Source of the DNA: SHLQ01 sp964441145
GTDB taxonomy: Bacteria; Actinomycetota; Acidimicrobiia; Acidimicrobiales; SHLQ01
Reading direction: 5' to 3'
Length of the DNA stretch: 29,846 nucleotides
NCBI GenBank assembly: GCA_964441145.1
Contig: CAYTUB010000036.1
Location: 1-29,846, forward strand
Shown here: piece after piece, positions 6,955 to 15,202 of the stretch
Layout of the letters: every line of letters starts with the position of its first letter
How positions within the stretch are numbered: the stretch's first letter is position 1
Made by a program: the position numbers and the translations under genes
Notes under the pieces: generated by a model
What the model was told of the DNA's origin: nothing
Database searches by the model: none
What the model saw: only the letters and a program-made list of their open reading frames with translations

Positions 6955-7263
6955 CTAGGCAGCGACAAGCTCATTGGTGGCAGGCGGGTACCCGGCTGCA
7001 AGAAACACCGCGTGATCGGTGAGTTCTGACAAACAGCTCAGCCACCACTCCGAGCTCACGGACGTGCTCGCAGGAAGCGACTCGAGCATGGCGTCAACGG
7101 TCAGTTCTAGACCGAGATCTCGTCCACGTCCGAGGTTTCGTAGGTCGAGAAGACCGTCGACTACGGCCTTGCGGGCAACGACCGGGCCGCTGATCTCTTC
7201 GGCGAAATAGCTGGTGCTCGCCTGAAGTTCGAGGTGAAGAGTGGTTGTCAATTTTGATGTCAC
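6955..7263 (-). CDS. Hypothetical 102-aa protein
   Basis: No family is recognised. The frame encodes a soluble, acidic, leucine-rich protein with a pattern of amphipathic helices (VVDGLLDLRNL, LTVDAMLESL, WWLSCLSELTDHAVFLA). It would start with GTG at 7263 without a visible ribosome site, and ends 76 bp upstream of the methyltransferase start on the same strand. Support is limited to reading-frame composition and the otherwise unexplained gap. Confidence 0.5.
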   Translation of the reverse strand: MTSKLTTTLHLELQASTSYFAEEISGPVVARKAVVDGLLDLRNLGRGRDLGLELTVDAMLESLPASTSVSSEWWLSCLSELTDHAVFLAAGYPPATNELVAA

Positions 7264-7418
7264 ACGAGGTTGGTCGGCAGCGTGAGTAGCGATTCAAGGT
7301 GAACCAGAAAAAATGGCCGGACGCACTACGAGTCGCCGACAACTCGTTGTCATCGGGTCGTCAGAATTAGTTCCATTTACCCCTCAACTTCGCGAAGGAA
7401 CGCGTCGTTACCTCGGGT
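7264..7418. other. Upstream region of the RTX/CAP gene
   Basis: No gene is seen. It contains a short inverted repeat GACAAC-TC-GTTGTC (7336-7349) and GAAGGA about 19 nt before the GTG start at 7419, too far for an ideal Shine-Dalgarno. TTACCT lies 5 nt before that GTG and may be a -10 box. Confidence 0.3.
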
Positions 7419-8585
7419 GTGAGATTTACTCCTTCCCCCCGGCGGACAGCGATCGTTTCAAGTTTGGCCTTGGTTGGCGTACTGGTTAGCACGGCACCAA
7501 GTGCTGCTGCTTCGCAGAGTACGAGTCAGCCGACCTGTCATGGAGAACCCGCCACAATCGTGGGAACCAGCGGCAACGACGTGCTTGTTGGCACCAATGG
7601 CAGGGATGTCATTCTTGCCCTGGGCGGCGACGACACCGTCAACGGTCTTGAGGGCAACGATGTGATCTGCGGTGGTGGCGGCGACGACACCCTTATCGGC
7701 GACCGCGGCAACGACACAATCGTTGGCGGCGCTGGCAATGATCGACTCGAAGGAAATCGCGGCCGCGATGACCTGTATGGCGGACAGGGCGCGGACGCTC
7801 TCTTCGGAGGTAAAGACCCCGACCGATTGTGGGGCAACAGCGGTGCGGACGTTCTGGCTGGGAACAACGGAGCCGACGAACTGCGGGGCGGCAAGTACCA
7901 CGACACCATTGATGGTGGCGAGAAGGTAGATCAGATCTGGGGTGGCGGCGGCAACGATTTCTGCGATTACCTCGATGAAGTCCAAAGCGGCTGTGAAGAC
8001 GGCAGCGTCTTGACGACCGCAGCCACGGGCCCAAATGTTGCCTGCAACCAGAATGACATCGCAAACCACTTCGCCGCTCAGGTTGGTCAACAAACCCAGT
8101 CGACTGTCGCTCAGGTACGTAGTGAACTCGTAGGGCTCATCAATGAGACCCGGAGCTTTTGCGGCCTACCTGATCTCACCGAACATGCCGACGCAAACAG
8201 CTATGCGCAGGGTTACACCGACGTTCTTCGTGGCGCCAAGGACATCTGGCTATCGCAGGGCTCGCCTCCGGGCAATCCATGGTTCCAGCACGGTACTGCC
8301 TTCCACCAGATTCTGGGGCAGGAAGGATTCGTTATAGCTGGCGAGAACTTGGCATTCAACAGCGGAACCGCTGATGTCACCGCTATCCATGTGGCCCTCG
8401 TCAATTCGGTTAGTCACTTCTGCAACGTTGTCAGCCCGGACTACGACGTCGTGGGTATCGGCGCATTGACCTACGACGGTGGACGGACCAACTTCGGGTC
8501 TTCCAACGGCATGATCGTCACCGAACATTTCGCTGGTGACTCAACGCCCGCATCTTCGGGCCAACAGCCTTCGGTCTGCTCGTAG
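7419..8585 (+). CDS. Secreted RTX calcium-binding repeat protein with C-terminal CAP/SCP domain
   Basis: The 388-aa product starts with a signal peptide (basic MRFTPSPRRT, hydrophobic core 11-25, AAA-type cleavage near 29-32). Residues about 50-185 hold many hemolysin-type nonapeptide repeats of the form GGxGxDxLx, which bind Ca2+ and fold as a parallel beta-roll outside the cell. Residues about 235-375 are a CAP/SCP (PR-1-like) domain, seen from NETRSFCGLPDL, GENLAFNSG, the H-x-x-N-V-V segment and DYDVVGIG. Four or more cysteines suggest disulfides. The start is GTG. The role is probably extracellular; CAP proteins may bind lipids or act as proteases, which cannot be decided here. The fusion order RTX then CAP is uncommon. 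Confidence 0.87.
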   Translation: MRFTPSPRRTAIVSSLALVGVLVSTAPSAAASQSTSQPTCHGEPATIVGTSGNDVLVGTNGRDVILALGGDDTVNGLEGNDVICGGGGDDTLIGDRGNDTIVGGAGNDRLEGNRGRDDLYGGQGADALFGGKDPDRLWGNSGADVLAGNNGADELRGGKYHDTIDGGEKVDQIWGGGGNDFCDYLDEVQSGCEDGSVLTTAATGPNVACNQNDIANHFAAQVGQQTQSTVAQVRSELVGLINETRSFCGLPDLTEHADANSYAQGYTDVLRGAKDIWLSQGSPPGNPWFQHGTAFHQILGQEGFVIAGENLAFNSGTADVTAIHVALVNSVSHFCNVVSPDYDVVGIGALTYDGGRTNFGSSNGMIVTEHFAGDSTPASSGQQPSVCS

Positions 8586-8595
8586 CTGCCGAGGT

Positions 8596-8622
8596 ACCGC
8601 TCCGGAGTGCCCGGGTAGCGGT
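8596..8622. terminator. GC-rich hairpin between RTX/CAP gene and tRNA-Pro
   Basis: ACCGCT-CCGG, loop AGTGC, then CCGG-GT-AGCGGT forms a 10-bp stem with one 2-nt bulge, between the stop at 8585 and the 3' end of the convergent tRNA-Pro. There is no U-tract on either strand, so it would be an atypical, possibly bidirectional terminator. Confidence 0.45.
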
Positions 8623-8633
8623 GAGCGAAATTG

Positions 8634-8708
8634 TCGGGAAGGAGAGATTCGAACTCTCGATCTCCTGCTCCCAAAGCAGGCGCCTTAGCCAAACTAGGCC
8701 ACTTCCCG
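8634..8708 (-). tRNA. tRNA-Pro (anticodon TGG)
   Basis: A full cloverleaf is visible. The acceptor CGGGAAG pairs with CTTCCCG, the D-arm is GCC/GGC, the anticodon stem CCTGC/GCAGG has loop TTTGGGA giving UGG, and the T-arm GAGAG/CTCTC has loop TTCGAAT. The discriminator is A and CCA is not encoded. The length is 75 nt. Confidence 0.96.
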
Positions 8709-8786
8709 GATCAACGCTCTAGGTTAGCGCCAAACCGGGCAACTGAGGTGCTCAGCAACAAAGGTTTGCTGGCCGATAGGGAACCT

Positions 8787-9311
8787 ATGTCTGATGTTTC
8801 CGAGCTGGATCGGGCCTTTGCCGAGGTCGAACAGCGGCGAGCTGGCGAAGCTGCCAATAAGCGAGCCCATCGCGGGCTCTGGCTTGCCCACCATTGGCCA
8901 CATCGCTACGAACGCTGCACGGTGATTCGTGGGCGTCACGTGTGTCGACGATGCCTCTGGTTCTACGTCACAGCGTTTGTGACGCTGGCCGTTGCACCGC
9001 TCGGTGTATCGCCCTGGCCTGCTAGCTGGGACCTCGCAATGGTTTGGCTGTTGTCACTGCCGGCAACGATTGAGTTCATCGGCGGTGAACTCGGGTGGTG
9101 GCGCTATGACGCTCGTCGACAAATCGCGGTGACCGTGGTCCTCGGACTCGCCGTTGGGCGCGGCTTTTTTGCAGAGCTATCGTCGCCCGGAAATTGGATC
9201 TTCTGGGGTCCCGTGCTCGTCTTTGGCACGCTGTGGTTCACCGTTGCGGCAATCCAGTGGCTACGCAACCGTGGTCAATACCGTGAAGACGACGACCACG
9301 AAGCCTATTAG
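8787..9311 (+). CDS. DUF2085 family membrane protein
   Basis: The 174-aa product has the DUF2085 signature at about 34-60: HHWPHRYERC, then a short loop and GRHVCRRCLWFY, with paired cysteines and histidines suggestive of metal binding. About four hydrophobic segments follow. The start ATG 8787 is preceded by AGGGAA 4 nt upstream, and earlier in-frame codons run through the tRNA-Pro gene, which excludes them. The function of DUF2085 is not known. The 3' end overlaps the convergent carD stop by 4 bp. Confidence 0.82.
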   Translation: MSDVSELDRAFAEVEQRRAGEAANKRAHRGLWLAHHWPHRYERCTVIRGRHVCRRCLWFYVTAFVTLAVAPLGVSPWPASWDLAMVWLLSLPATIEFIGGELGWWRYDARRQIAVTVVLGLAVGRGFFAELSSPGNWIFWGPVLVFGTLWFTVAAIQWLRNRGQYREDDDHEAY

Positions 9312-9784
9312 ACGAGTGCGCCCTCGACGCGTTCGGTTGCGTCCTCTTCGGAGATCTCCAAAGCAAAGCTGAGCTCGCTCACGAGCACGCTGCGAGCTTT
9401 GGTGAACAGCGACTTCTCACCAGCGGAAAGACCCTTGTCGGCTTCGCGCAGGGCAAGGTTTCGAACAACCTCGGCAACCTGGTACACGTCGCCCGACTTG
9501 AGCTTCTCCTGATGGTTCTTGAAGCGTCGGCTCCAGTTCGGCGGTTCGCGGATGCCGCGCTTTTGCAGCACCTCGAACAGGTCCTCGACGTCCTCGGTGC
9601 TAATTGGCCAGCGCATGCCGACCTCTTCGACGCTATCGACGGGGACCGAGAGGGTCATTTCGCCGTGCGCCATCTCGAGAACGAGATACTCCTTTTTCTC
9701 GCCAAAGGCTTTACGCATCTCCTTCTTCGTCACCACGGCTGCGCCATGGTGCGGATAGACGACACGATCACCAACATCAAACAT
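9308..9784 (-). CDS. carD: CarD family transcriptional regulator (RNA polymerase-binding)
   Basis: The 158-aa protein matches CarD of actinobacteria in length and layout. CarD binds the RNA polymerase beta subunit and stabilises open promoter complexes, notably at rRNA promoters. Residues 1-55 form the Tudor-like polymerase-interaction domain (FDVGDRVVYPHHGAAVV at the start). The C-terminal helical DNA-binding domain contains PPNWSRRFK with Trp84, the counterpart of the Trp that wedges into the promoter minor groove (Trp85 in M. tuberculosis). The start is ATG 9784, with GAGG about 9 nt upstream; a 9-codon extension is possible but unlike the family. It is the last gene of a minus-strand series and is separated from the CapA-like gene by 133 bp. 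Confidence 0.96.
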   Translation of the reverse strand: MFDVGDRVVYPHHGAAVVTKKEMRKAFGEKKEYLVLEMAHGEMTLSVPVDSVEEVGMRWPISTEDVEDLFEVLQKRGIREPPNWSRRFKNHQEKLKSGDVYQVAEVVRNLALREADKGLSAGEKSLFTKARSVLVSELSFALEISEEDATERVEGALV

Positions 9785-9917
9785 GTACTTTGACCTCAAT
9801 AGGCAGAACAAGGCGGATTAGGCCAGGATGCCAGGAGATCGGCACAATGCCAAAGCAGGGTGAGGGTTTTATCGCCCAGCGTGACCGGAAGCACGCTCAA
9901 CGGGGCGTTTCAGCTCG

Positions 9918-11177
9918 TTATTCGACACCGAGTGTGGCCCGGGTTCGTTCGCCAGATTCGGCAAGGATCTGCGGGTCGAGCACGAAACCGACCGCCGGAG
10001 GCGAATCTGTGGGGATGATCGCCCAAGTGTTGCGGTTATCGACCCACGTGGGGTTTGCAACAACATCGACGACCGTCAACGTGCCCCCGGCGTTGCGCTC
10101 GACGACGAAATCGAGCAGCACACCATCCTGGCTATCAGTGGGACACGAAGTAGGGCACTCAGGGATCCCCTGCGCTTGATTCGAAAGCAGGTTGCCCAGG
10201 CCGTATGCGATGTATTCGCCGTTGATTTCCACGACTTGCTGCGGCACGTGGGCGTGATGGCCAATGATGAGATCGATATCGGGAGAAGCCAGTAGTCGAG
10301 GCCCGAGGTCCGACTGCAGGGCATCCGGCTCGTTCTGGAACTCGGCTCCCCAGTGCATGCTGACGATGGTGAACTCACTACCGAGCTCTCGCTGGCGCGC
10401 AGCGTCGGCCAGAATTGCGGCCTCGTCGATCTGGGCCACTCGGTCCTGGGGAACTTCACCTGGTGCTCTGCCGTTGAGACCAAAGGTGTAGCTCAGGTGA
10501 CCAATGGTGTTGCCCAGCACGTTGAATTGCCAGCTCTTTGCGGCATCTTCGGGGGTGTTGGCTATTCCAACATGTGACAGTCCGACGCGTCGCAGTTGCT
10601 CGATCGTGGAGGTGACGCTGGCCTCGCCCGAGTCCCAGGCGTGGTTCGACGCCACCGAGCACGAATCGAAGCCCACCCCTTGGATCGCGTCGGCGAGTTC
10701 TAATGGGACTCGAAAGGCACCCTCGCTAAAGGCGAGGTCGTCGTTGGTAGACGACAGTGGAACTTCGAGGTGACAAATCGCAAAGTCTCGGGTCGCGATG
10801 AGATCTCGTACCGGATTGAACAGCGGTGCGAAGTCGAAAGACCCGTCTGCGTTGGTTGCGGCTTCAGCGACCCGCTCATGAATCAAGATGTCACCTGAAG
10901 CCGAGATCGTGAAGCGATCCGCCGCGGTGCTGCCAGGCGGCACTCCGGCCGTTGCATCGTCGGCGACGGCGTCGGGCACCCCGTCGCCGTCGGTATCGAT
11001 TGTTGGTTCTGCATCGGCGCTGACATCGCCGTTGGCCGTGCCGGTGGCATTCACACCGTCGGCATCGCTATCTCCACCGAAGGACAAGAACAGCGAGAGC
11101 GCCCCCAGGGCGAAGAAGCCAGTCGTGAGCGCCCACACAAAGCTCTCGCCAGTGCGTTCGGTGTGTCGTTCGGTCAT
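9918..11177 (-). CDS. CapA-family (PGA_cap) metallophosphatase-like protein, membrane-anchored
   Basis: The 419-aa protein has one membrane segment (about 14-33), an Asp-rich linker with a TSP3/EF-hand-like calcium motif DTDGDGVPD (61-69), and a CapA/PGA_cap domain from about 88. Metal-site motifs of this calcineurin-like fold are visible: SGDILIH (94-100), HLEVPLS, SNHAWDSG, MHWGAEF and GHHAHVPQ. CapA proteins participate in poly-gamma-glutamate synthesis or transport, but many actinobacterial homologues have no capB/capC next to them, as here, so the substrate is open. Its ATG overlaps the amidohydrolase TGA by 4 bp (ATGA), implying translational coupling. Confidence 0.88.
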   Translation of the reverse strand: MTERHTERTGESFVWALTTGFFALGALSLFLSFGGDSDADGVNATGTANGDVSADAEPTIDTDGDGVPDAVADDATAGVPPGSTAADRFTISASGDILIHERVAEAATNADGSFDFAPLFNPVRDLIATRDFAICHLEVPLSSTNDDLAFSEGAFRVPLELADAIQGVGFDSCSVASNHAWDSGEASVTSTIEQLRRVGLSHVGIANTPEDAAKSWQFNVLGNTIGHLSYTFGLNGRAPGEVPQDRVAQIDEAAILADAARQRELGSEFTIVSMHWGAEFQNEPDALQSDLGPRLLASPDIDLIIGHHAHVPQQVVEINGEYIAYGLGNLLSNQAQGIPECPTSCPTDSQDGVLLDFVVERNAGGTLTVVDVVANPTWVDNRNTWAIIPTDSPPAVGFVLDPQILAESGERTRATLGVE

Positions 11178-12847
11178 GCGATGGTAGAAGTTATCGCCAC
11201 TCCCGGGCTGACACCCGCAACGTTGCCATCGGGATTTCGCACTTGGGTCCCGTTCACGTACACGTACTCGACCCCGACGGACTCTTGCGCAGGGTCTTCG
11301 AGCGTTGAGCGATCGATGATCGTGTTCGCGTTGAACACGGTGATGTCGGCATCAGCACCGATCTGGAGGCGTCCCTTGCGTGCCATCTGGTTCGAACCGA
11401 CCGCCGCAAGATTGGCCGGTCGAACCGTCACCATTTGCAGCGCCTCAACCAGCGAGATCAAGCCCCGGTTGCGGGAGAACTCGCCGATCGTCCGGCAGAA
11501 TGCGCCGGTCGATCGAGGATGGTTGTTGTGTGACTGTTCGAGGATGGCATCGGAGCCAATCATCATGAACGGTGCCTTCACACCCAGTTCGAGATCCGAG
11601 CGTGGGATTGCATATGCCGCGGTCAACGCATTTTGCGAGAGTGCCGCATCGTAGGTGTCGGAGGTGAGGCGCTCACTCGTGCCCGCTACCTGGAGATCGT
11701 CGAAGGACAGGCCGTACTTGTCTTCCCAGCCAACAAAGCGGCTGGTTCCGAGGTAGGTGGCCCAGAACTCATAGGGGTACATGCACGATGACATGCGCAG
11801 GCCGCCGTCAATGGCAGCCTCAAGCGAGCCGAGCGCTTCGGCCATCCGGGTCGTTCCACCCGTGGAGTTCAAGTGCTCGACGTGGACGTGGCAACCGGTT
11901 TGGTCGGCGATATCGATGAGTTCGCGGATCGCTTGTGCCTGGAGTTCTGTGTTGGTCGTGTCGCTAAAGCGAGCGTGCACACACAACGGAACGCCGAGCG
12001 ATGCGGCCATGCGGCCCATGTCGAGCAGTTCGTTCTCGCTTACGCCTGGGGCGTACTCGGGTTGTGCGTGAATGCCCAGGTAGCCAGCGCGTACTTCGGC
12101 TTCGACCACTCGGGAAATTTCGGTGATGTCTCCTGCTGCTGCTGGTTCGGCAGGTACGAACCCAACCTGTTGACGGGCCCACGAGTTGTGGACAGCGCCG
12201 CCGAAGTTGATCGGCACGCCGGTGAATTCCCAGTCGGAGTAGAAGCGTTCTGCGGTGAAGCGCAAGCCGTGCATGCCGAGGTTGGTGGTGACGCCGTCGG
12301 CGATCTTCCACCATTCGCCATATCCGTTTGGCTGGTAGCTCAAAATGTCGATGAACCCCGGTGAGACGACGAGGCCGCTTACATCTACTGAGCGTCCCGC
12401 TGCGATTGGTTGATCGGAGATCTCGACGATCGTCGAGCCGATCATCGCTACGTTGCCGACGCGATCGAACCCGGTCTCTGGGTCGATGACCCGACCACCG
12501 GTAAGCACGACATCGGCCTGTTGGCCTGGCTGCAGTCGGGCGCTCGCATCGAGAATCGGCGCGTCGAAGGGCTCTGCGGTTTCTGGTGCTTGTGCAAAGT
12601 CCTCCGCAGGTGTTGGCGTCGTTGCATTCGCAAGGTCTGCGGTGATCTCAGAATCGTTGGGATCCGTTGGTCGTGGACTCGTGGTTACGACCGTGCGAGA
12701 GGTGTCGAGGTGGCGAATGCTGGCCGCGGACAGGATGCCGAAACCGACGCCGAAAACGACCTTTCGTCGGTCGACGACGTAGTTCAAAGGCTGTCCAGGC
12801 TCGGGGGGAGTCGGGCCAGGCTTTCGTTGCGGGGGCCTATCCGTCAC
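11174..12847 (-). CDS. Membrane-anchored amidohydrolase, D-aminoacylase-like, with degenerate HxH
   Basis: The 557-aa protein has a membrane segment after DRRK (about 29-44), a Thr/Pro/Ala linker and an amidohydrolase domain from about 112 (ADVVLTGGRVIDPETG) to the end (KGRLQIGADADITVF). It resembles the D-aminoacylase/N-acyl-D-amino-acid deacylase branch. Retained metal-site candidates are His291 (CVHARF), His322/His325 (HVHVEH) and Asp433 (GSDA). The first-strand motif normally reads GFIDxHxHxD but here is GFIDILSYQP, so both histidines are lost, and the usual NCG Cys region reads NLGMHG. It is therefore either a mononuclear variant or inactive. It is coupled to the CapA-like gene by a 4-bp overlap. 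Start ATG 12847. Confidence 0.85.
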   Translation of the reverse strand: MTDRPPQRKPGPTPPEPGQPLNYVVDRRKVVFGVGFGILSAASIRHLDTSRTVVTTSPRPTDPNDSEITADLANATTPTPAEDFAQAPETAEPFDAPILDASARLQPGQQADVVLTGGRVIDPETGFDRVGNVAMIGSTIVEISDQPIAAGRSVDVSGLVVSPGFIDILSYQPNGYGEWWKIADGVTTNLGMHGLRFTAERFYSDWEFTGVPINFGGAVHNSWARQQVGFVPAEPAAAGDITEISRVVEAEVRAGYLGIHAQPEYAPGVSENELLDMGRMAASLGVPLCVHARFSDTTNTELQAQAIRELIDIADQTGCHVHVEHLNSTGGTTRMAEALGSLEAAIDGGLRMSSCMYPYEFWATYLGTSRFVGWEDKYGLSFDDLQVAGTSERLTSDTYDAALSQNALTAAYAIPRSDLELGVKAPFMMIGSDAILEQSHNNHPRSTGAFCRTIGEFSRNRGLISLVEALQMVTVRPANLAAVGSNQMARKGRLQIGADADITVFNANTIIDRSTLEDPAQESVGVEYVYVNGTQVRNPDGNVAGVSPGVAITSTIA

Positions 12848-12927
12848 AGCTCGAATATATCTCGCTATTGAGTACTAAGGGAAACAGCACCTCTTAACAA
12901 GTGATGTCGCAGTAGTTGCCCAAAACC

Positions 12928-13329
12928 CTAGGAGTCGAAGAGCTGGTCGACCGCAACGCGCAGGGTTCCATGTGGCTGCCGCAGAGTTCGCCGGGGCCCT
13001 CGGTCCAAATCAAGCAGGGTGACGGAGGCCCCCGTCCGGTCGCGGCCGTGAGCAAGTTGGCCTTCTTCGATCCCCCAAAGATGTGCGCCATCGTGTGCGT
13101 GAAGGACATCGACAATGAGTACCACCACATCCCAATCTGGGTCGGCGATGAGCCCGCACAGGTCAGAGAGGGGATCGACCGGGTCGAGTTCGACGGGATG
13201 AAAACTGATTTGTTCAGCGCCAAAGTGCGCGCCAACGAGCAGCGGGGAAAGTTCCTCGAAGGTATCGAGGCACCATTCGGAAATCGGCGCGAGAAGCGAA
13301 GCGGTTACAGGAAACGGGACAGGGGACAT
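12928..13329 (-). CDS. Hypothetical 133-aa protein
   Basis: No family is recognised. The frame starts at ATG 13329 with GAGG 5 nt upstream, and encodes an acidic protein of alternating strands (SPLLVGAHFG, DWDVVVLIVDVLHAHDGAHLWGI, ASVTLLDLD), suggesting a compact alpha/beta or beta-barrel fold. It lies between the PhoD-like gene (95 bp upstream) and the amidohydrolase (80 bp downstream), all on one strand, so it is probably part of the same transcription unit. A competing plus-strand frame covers the same place but lacks a start signal and has poorer composition. Confidence 0.62.
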   Translation of the reverse strand: MSPVPFPVTASLLAPISEWCLDTFEELSPLLVGAHFGAEQISFHPVELDPVDPLSDLCGLIADPDWDVVVLIVDVLHAHDGAHLWGIEEGQLAHGRDRTGASVTLLDLDRGPRRTLRQPHGTLRVAVDQLFDS

Positions 13330-13391
13330 TGGAGCCTCGTGAAGTGAAAAGAACGAGGCAGCCCAAAGCCGGCTGCGAAGGCGTAGAGACA

Positions 13392-13415
13392 CACTGCCAC
13401 TGGCCTGTGACAGTG
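13392..13415. terminator. Weak hairpin downstream of the PhoD-like gene
   Basis: CACTG-C-CAC, loop TGGCCT, then GTG-A-CAGTG forms a stem of 8 pairs with one C/A mismatch, 10 bp after the PhoD-like stop in the minus direction. No run of T follows, so termination is uncertain; it may only be an intra-operon stem-loop. Confidence 0.3.
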
Positions 13416-13424
13416 AAACGCTGT

Positions 13425-15131
13425 CTACGAGCCAGCGGAGTCCGCGTCGATGGTGAGGCTCAAGCTTCCCAACTCCTCGCCCGTCCACAGGTGCGCCGTC
13501 AACACGACATCGATCGAGTCGAGTTCACTACGAGAGACCCGCACCGTCCCGAATTGGCCAGCATTGGAGAAGACGCCATGGGTGTAGGTCTGTCCCGTGC
13601 CTCGTCCGGGCCGGTCGAGCGGGGCGGCGTGAATGAGCGGTGGGCCAGGTGAACGGTCATCGGCATAACCCGTGTTCGTGCCGTCGTCGATGGCTGCGAG
13701 GTGCCAGTCGCCGGAGATCATGACGAGGTTGTCGATGCCGGCCTGCGCGATCGCGTTTGCGATCCTGCGTCGCTCTTCTGGAAAGCCACCCCACTGGTCG
13801 GTTCCCGGCTGCGCCGGTACGTTCCACGGCGCTGGGTTCGCCCAGATCACGAGCGCATGGGACTCGCTCGCCACACACAGCTCGTTGATCAACCATGCCT
13901 CTTGGTCGGCCCCGAGCATGGTGTCCGTCGTTCGGTGCGAGCGGGTATCGGTCGTGATGACTCGAACCGGGCCAACGCTGAACGCTTGGTTGATCGGTGC
14001 GGATACATCGGGGTCGACGTCCCAGTGAGGGACCGCTTGGCGATACGCCGTGGATACTGCGTTCCGGCTGGGGCTCGACGAGTCGGAGTCGTTGTCGCCG
14101 TAGTCATGATCGTCCCAAATCCACGCGCTTGGCACGCTGCTGTAGAGCGCCGATTGCGCCGGTGTGGAGAGCGAACGTCCCAGGGCTTCGAGGTGGTCAT
14201 CGGGGTTTGTGGAGGTGAGGTTGGCGTAGTGGAGGTCACCGAGTTGGACGAAGACCTCGGGCTCCACCGCACGAATCGCATCGAAGACAGCGCCGTTCGA
14301 GCCGGTTCGCGCGCAGGACGCAAACGCGATGGTGATGTCGGTGGGGTTTAGATCGAAGGTGCGAAACGAACTGTCTGCCACCAGCGGAACCAGAGTCCCC
14401 TGGTTTGGATTGTTGTCGTCGTCGGCGGGTCGGGCAACTCGATAGAAATAGTTGGTCCCCGCGGTCAACCCGCTGAGTTCAAACCGCGCGACGCCAGAAG
14501 CGGGCACATCCGTATCGACGAACTCCGGCTGTTGGTCGTCGACCCAATGCAGCAATCGAGCGGGTCCCTCACTCAAACCGCCCGCGGTCACAGTCGCCGA
14601 TGTCGTGCTCACCGAACCGACCCAAAGCCAGGCGGCCGGAGAATCGAGCGGAGCGGCGGCGGAGTCGGGATGCGTTGGGCTCAACAGGTCGGCGGCGGCT
14701 CGCAGCGTCTGCCAAATGACCGCACCTCCGATGAGGATCGCTCCGAGCGCAGCGCGACGACCTTTGGAGAAGTCTGGCCCTTGGGCGGTACGGGTGATCA
14801 GGACAGCCGTACACAAGATGAGCGGAAGCGGGAGAATCCACACGACGGGTCGGAACTCCCACGCGACCAGGAAACACGACATGATGGCCGCTGCGCCGAT
14901 GATGGCGCCTCCCGTCGTTCGAAACCGGATCGCGAGTAGGGCGCCGATCGTGGCGACCACCGCGATGACCGCCAGTGCGGGGTCTGCGTTGTCAGGTCCG
15001 AGCCCCGCTCCGCCAGGATTTTGGGGCAAGTTGAACCAGCTCGGTGCCAGCCAGTGGCTGGCAGCCGAGAGCAACGCGACGGCCACGACTCCCAGGCGCA
15101 GCGTCATATCTGGTTGTCTGCCCGGTTCCAT
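13425..15131 (-). CDS. PhoD-like alkaline phosphatase/phosphodiesterase with N-terminal membrane domain
   Basis: The 568-aa protein begins with about five hydrophobic segments (10-28, 52-70, 73-91, 94-113, 128-146). A fibronectin-like PhoD N-terminal domain follows (about 165-258, AAWLWVGSVSTTSATV ... GLTAGTNYFYRV), then a PhoD metallophosphatase domain from about 265. Metal-site motifs are ASCARTG (271-277), QLGDLHY (296-302), WDDHDYGDND (339-348) and SGDWHLA. Typical PhoD enzymes are Tat-secreted; here a polytopic domain replaces the Tat signal, so the catalytic part probably faces outward from the membrane. The start may be ATG 15131 or 15107. It is divergent from the AhpD-like selenoprotein gene, 71 bp apart, and is the first gene of the minus-strand run down to carD. 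Confidence 0.9.
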   Translation of the reverse strand: MEPGRQPDMTLRLGVVAVALLSAASHWLAPSWFNLPQNPGGAGLGPDNADPALAVIAVVATIGALLAIRFRTTGGAIIGAAAIMSCFLVAWEFRPVVWILPLPLILCTAVLITRTAQGPDFSKGRRAALGAILIGGAVIWQTLRAAADLLSPTHPDSAAAPLDSPAAWLWVGSVSTTSATVTAGGLSEGPARLLHWVDDQQPEFVDTDVPASGVARFELSGLTAGTNYFYRVARPADDDNNPNQGTLVPLVADSSFRTFDLNPTDITIAFASCARTGSNGAVFDAIRAVEPEVFVQLGDLHYANLTSTNPDDHLEALGRSLSTPAQSALYSSVPSAWIWDDHDYGDNDSDSSSPSRNAVSTAYRQAVPHWDVDPDVSAPINQAFSVGPVRVITTDTRSHRTTDTMLGADQEAWLINELCVASESHALVIWANPAPWNVPAQPGTDQWGGFPEERRRIANAIAQAGIDNLVMISGDWHLAAIDDGTNTGYADDRSPGPPLIHAAPLDRPGRGTGQTYTHGVFSNAGQFGTVRVSRSELDSIDVVLTAHLWTGEELGSLSLTIDADSAGS

Positions 15132-15202
15132 CTACTTGTCAGATTGGCACCTCGTGGCGCCGAGGGCCACGCCAACCGACCAGCTCTAGTAGAACCTTCG
15201 TT

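Noticed and set aside
11873..12364. Plus-strand frames within the amidohydrolase
   Set aside because: They are shadows in a GC-rich gene and show no recognisable domain.
12916..13347. Plus-strand frame of 143 aa over the hypothetical gene at 12928-13329
   Set aside because: It has no start signal, its composition is that of an antisense shadow, and the minus-strand frame has a good GAGG site and fits the operon.
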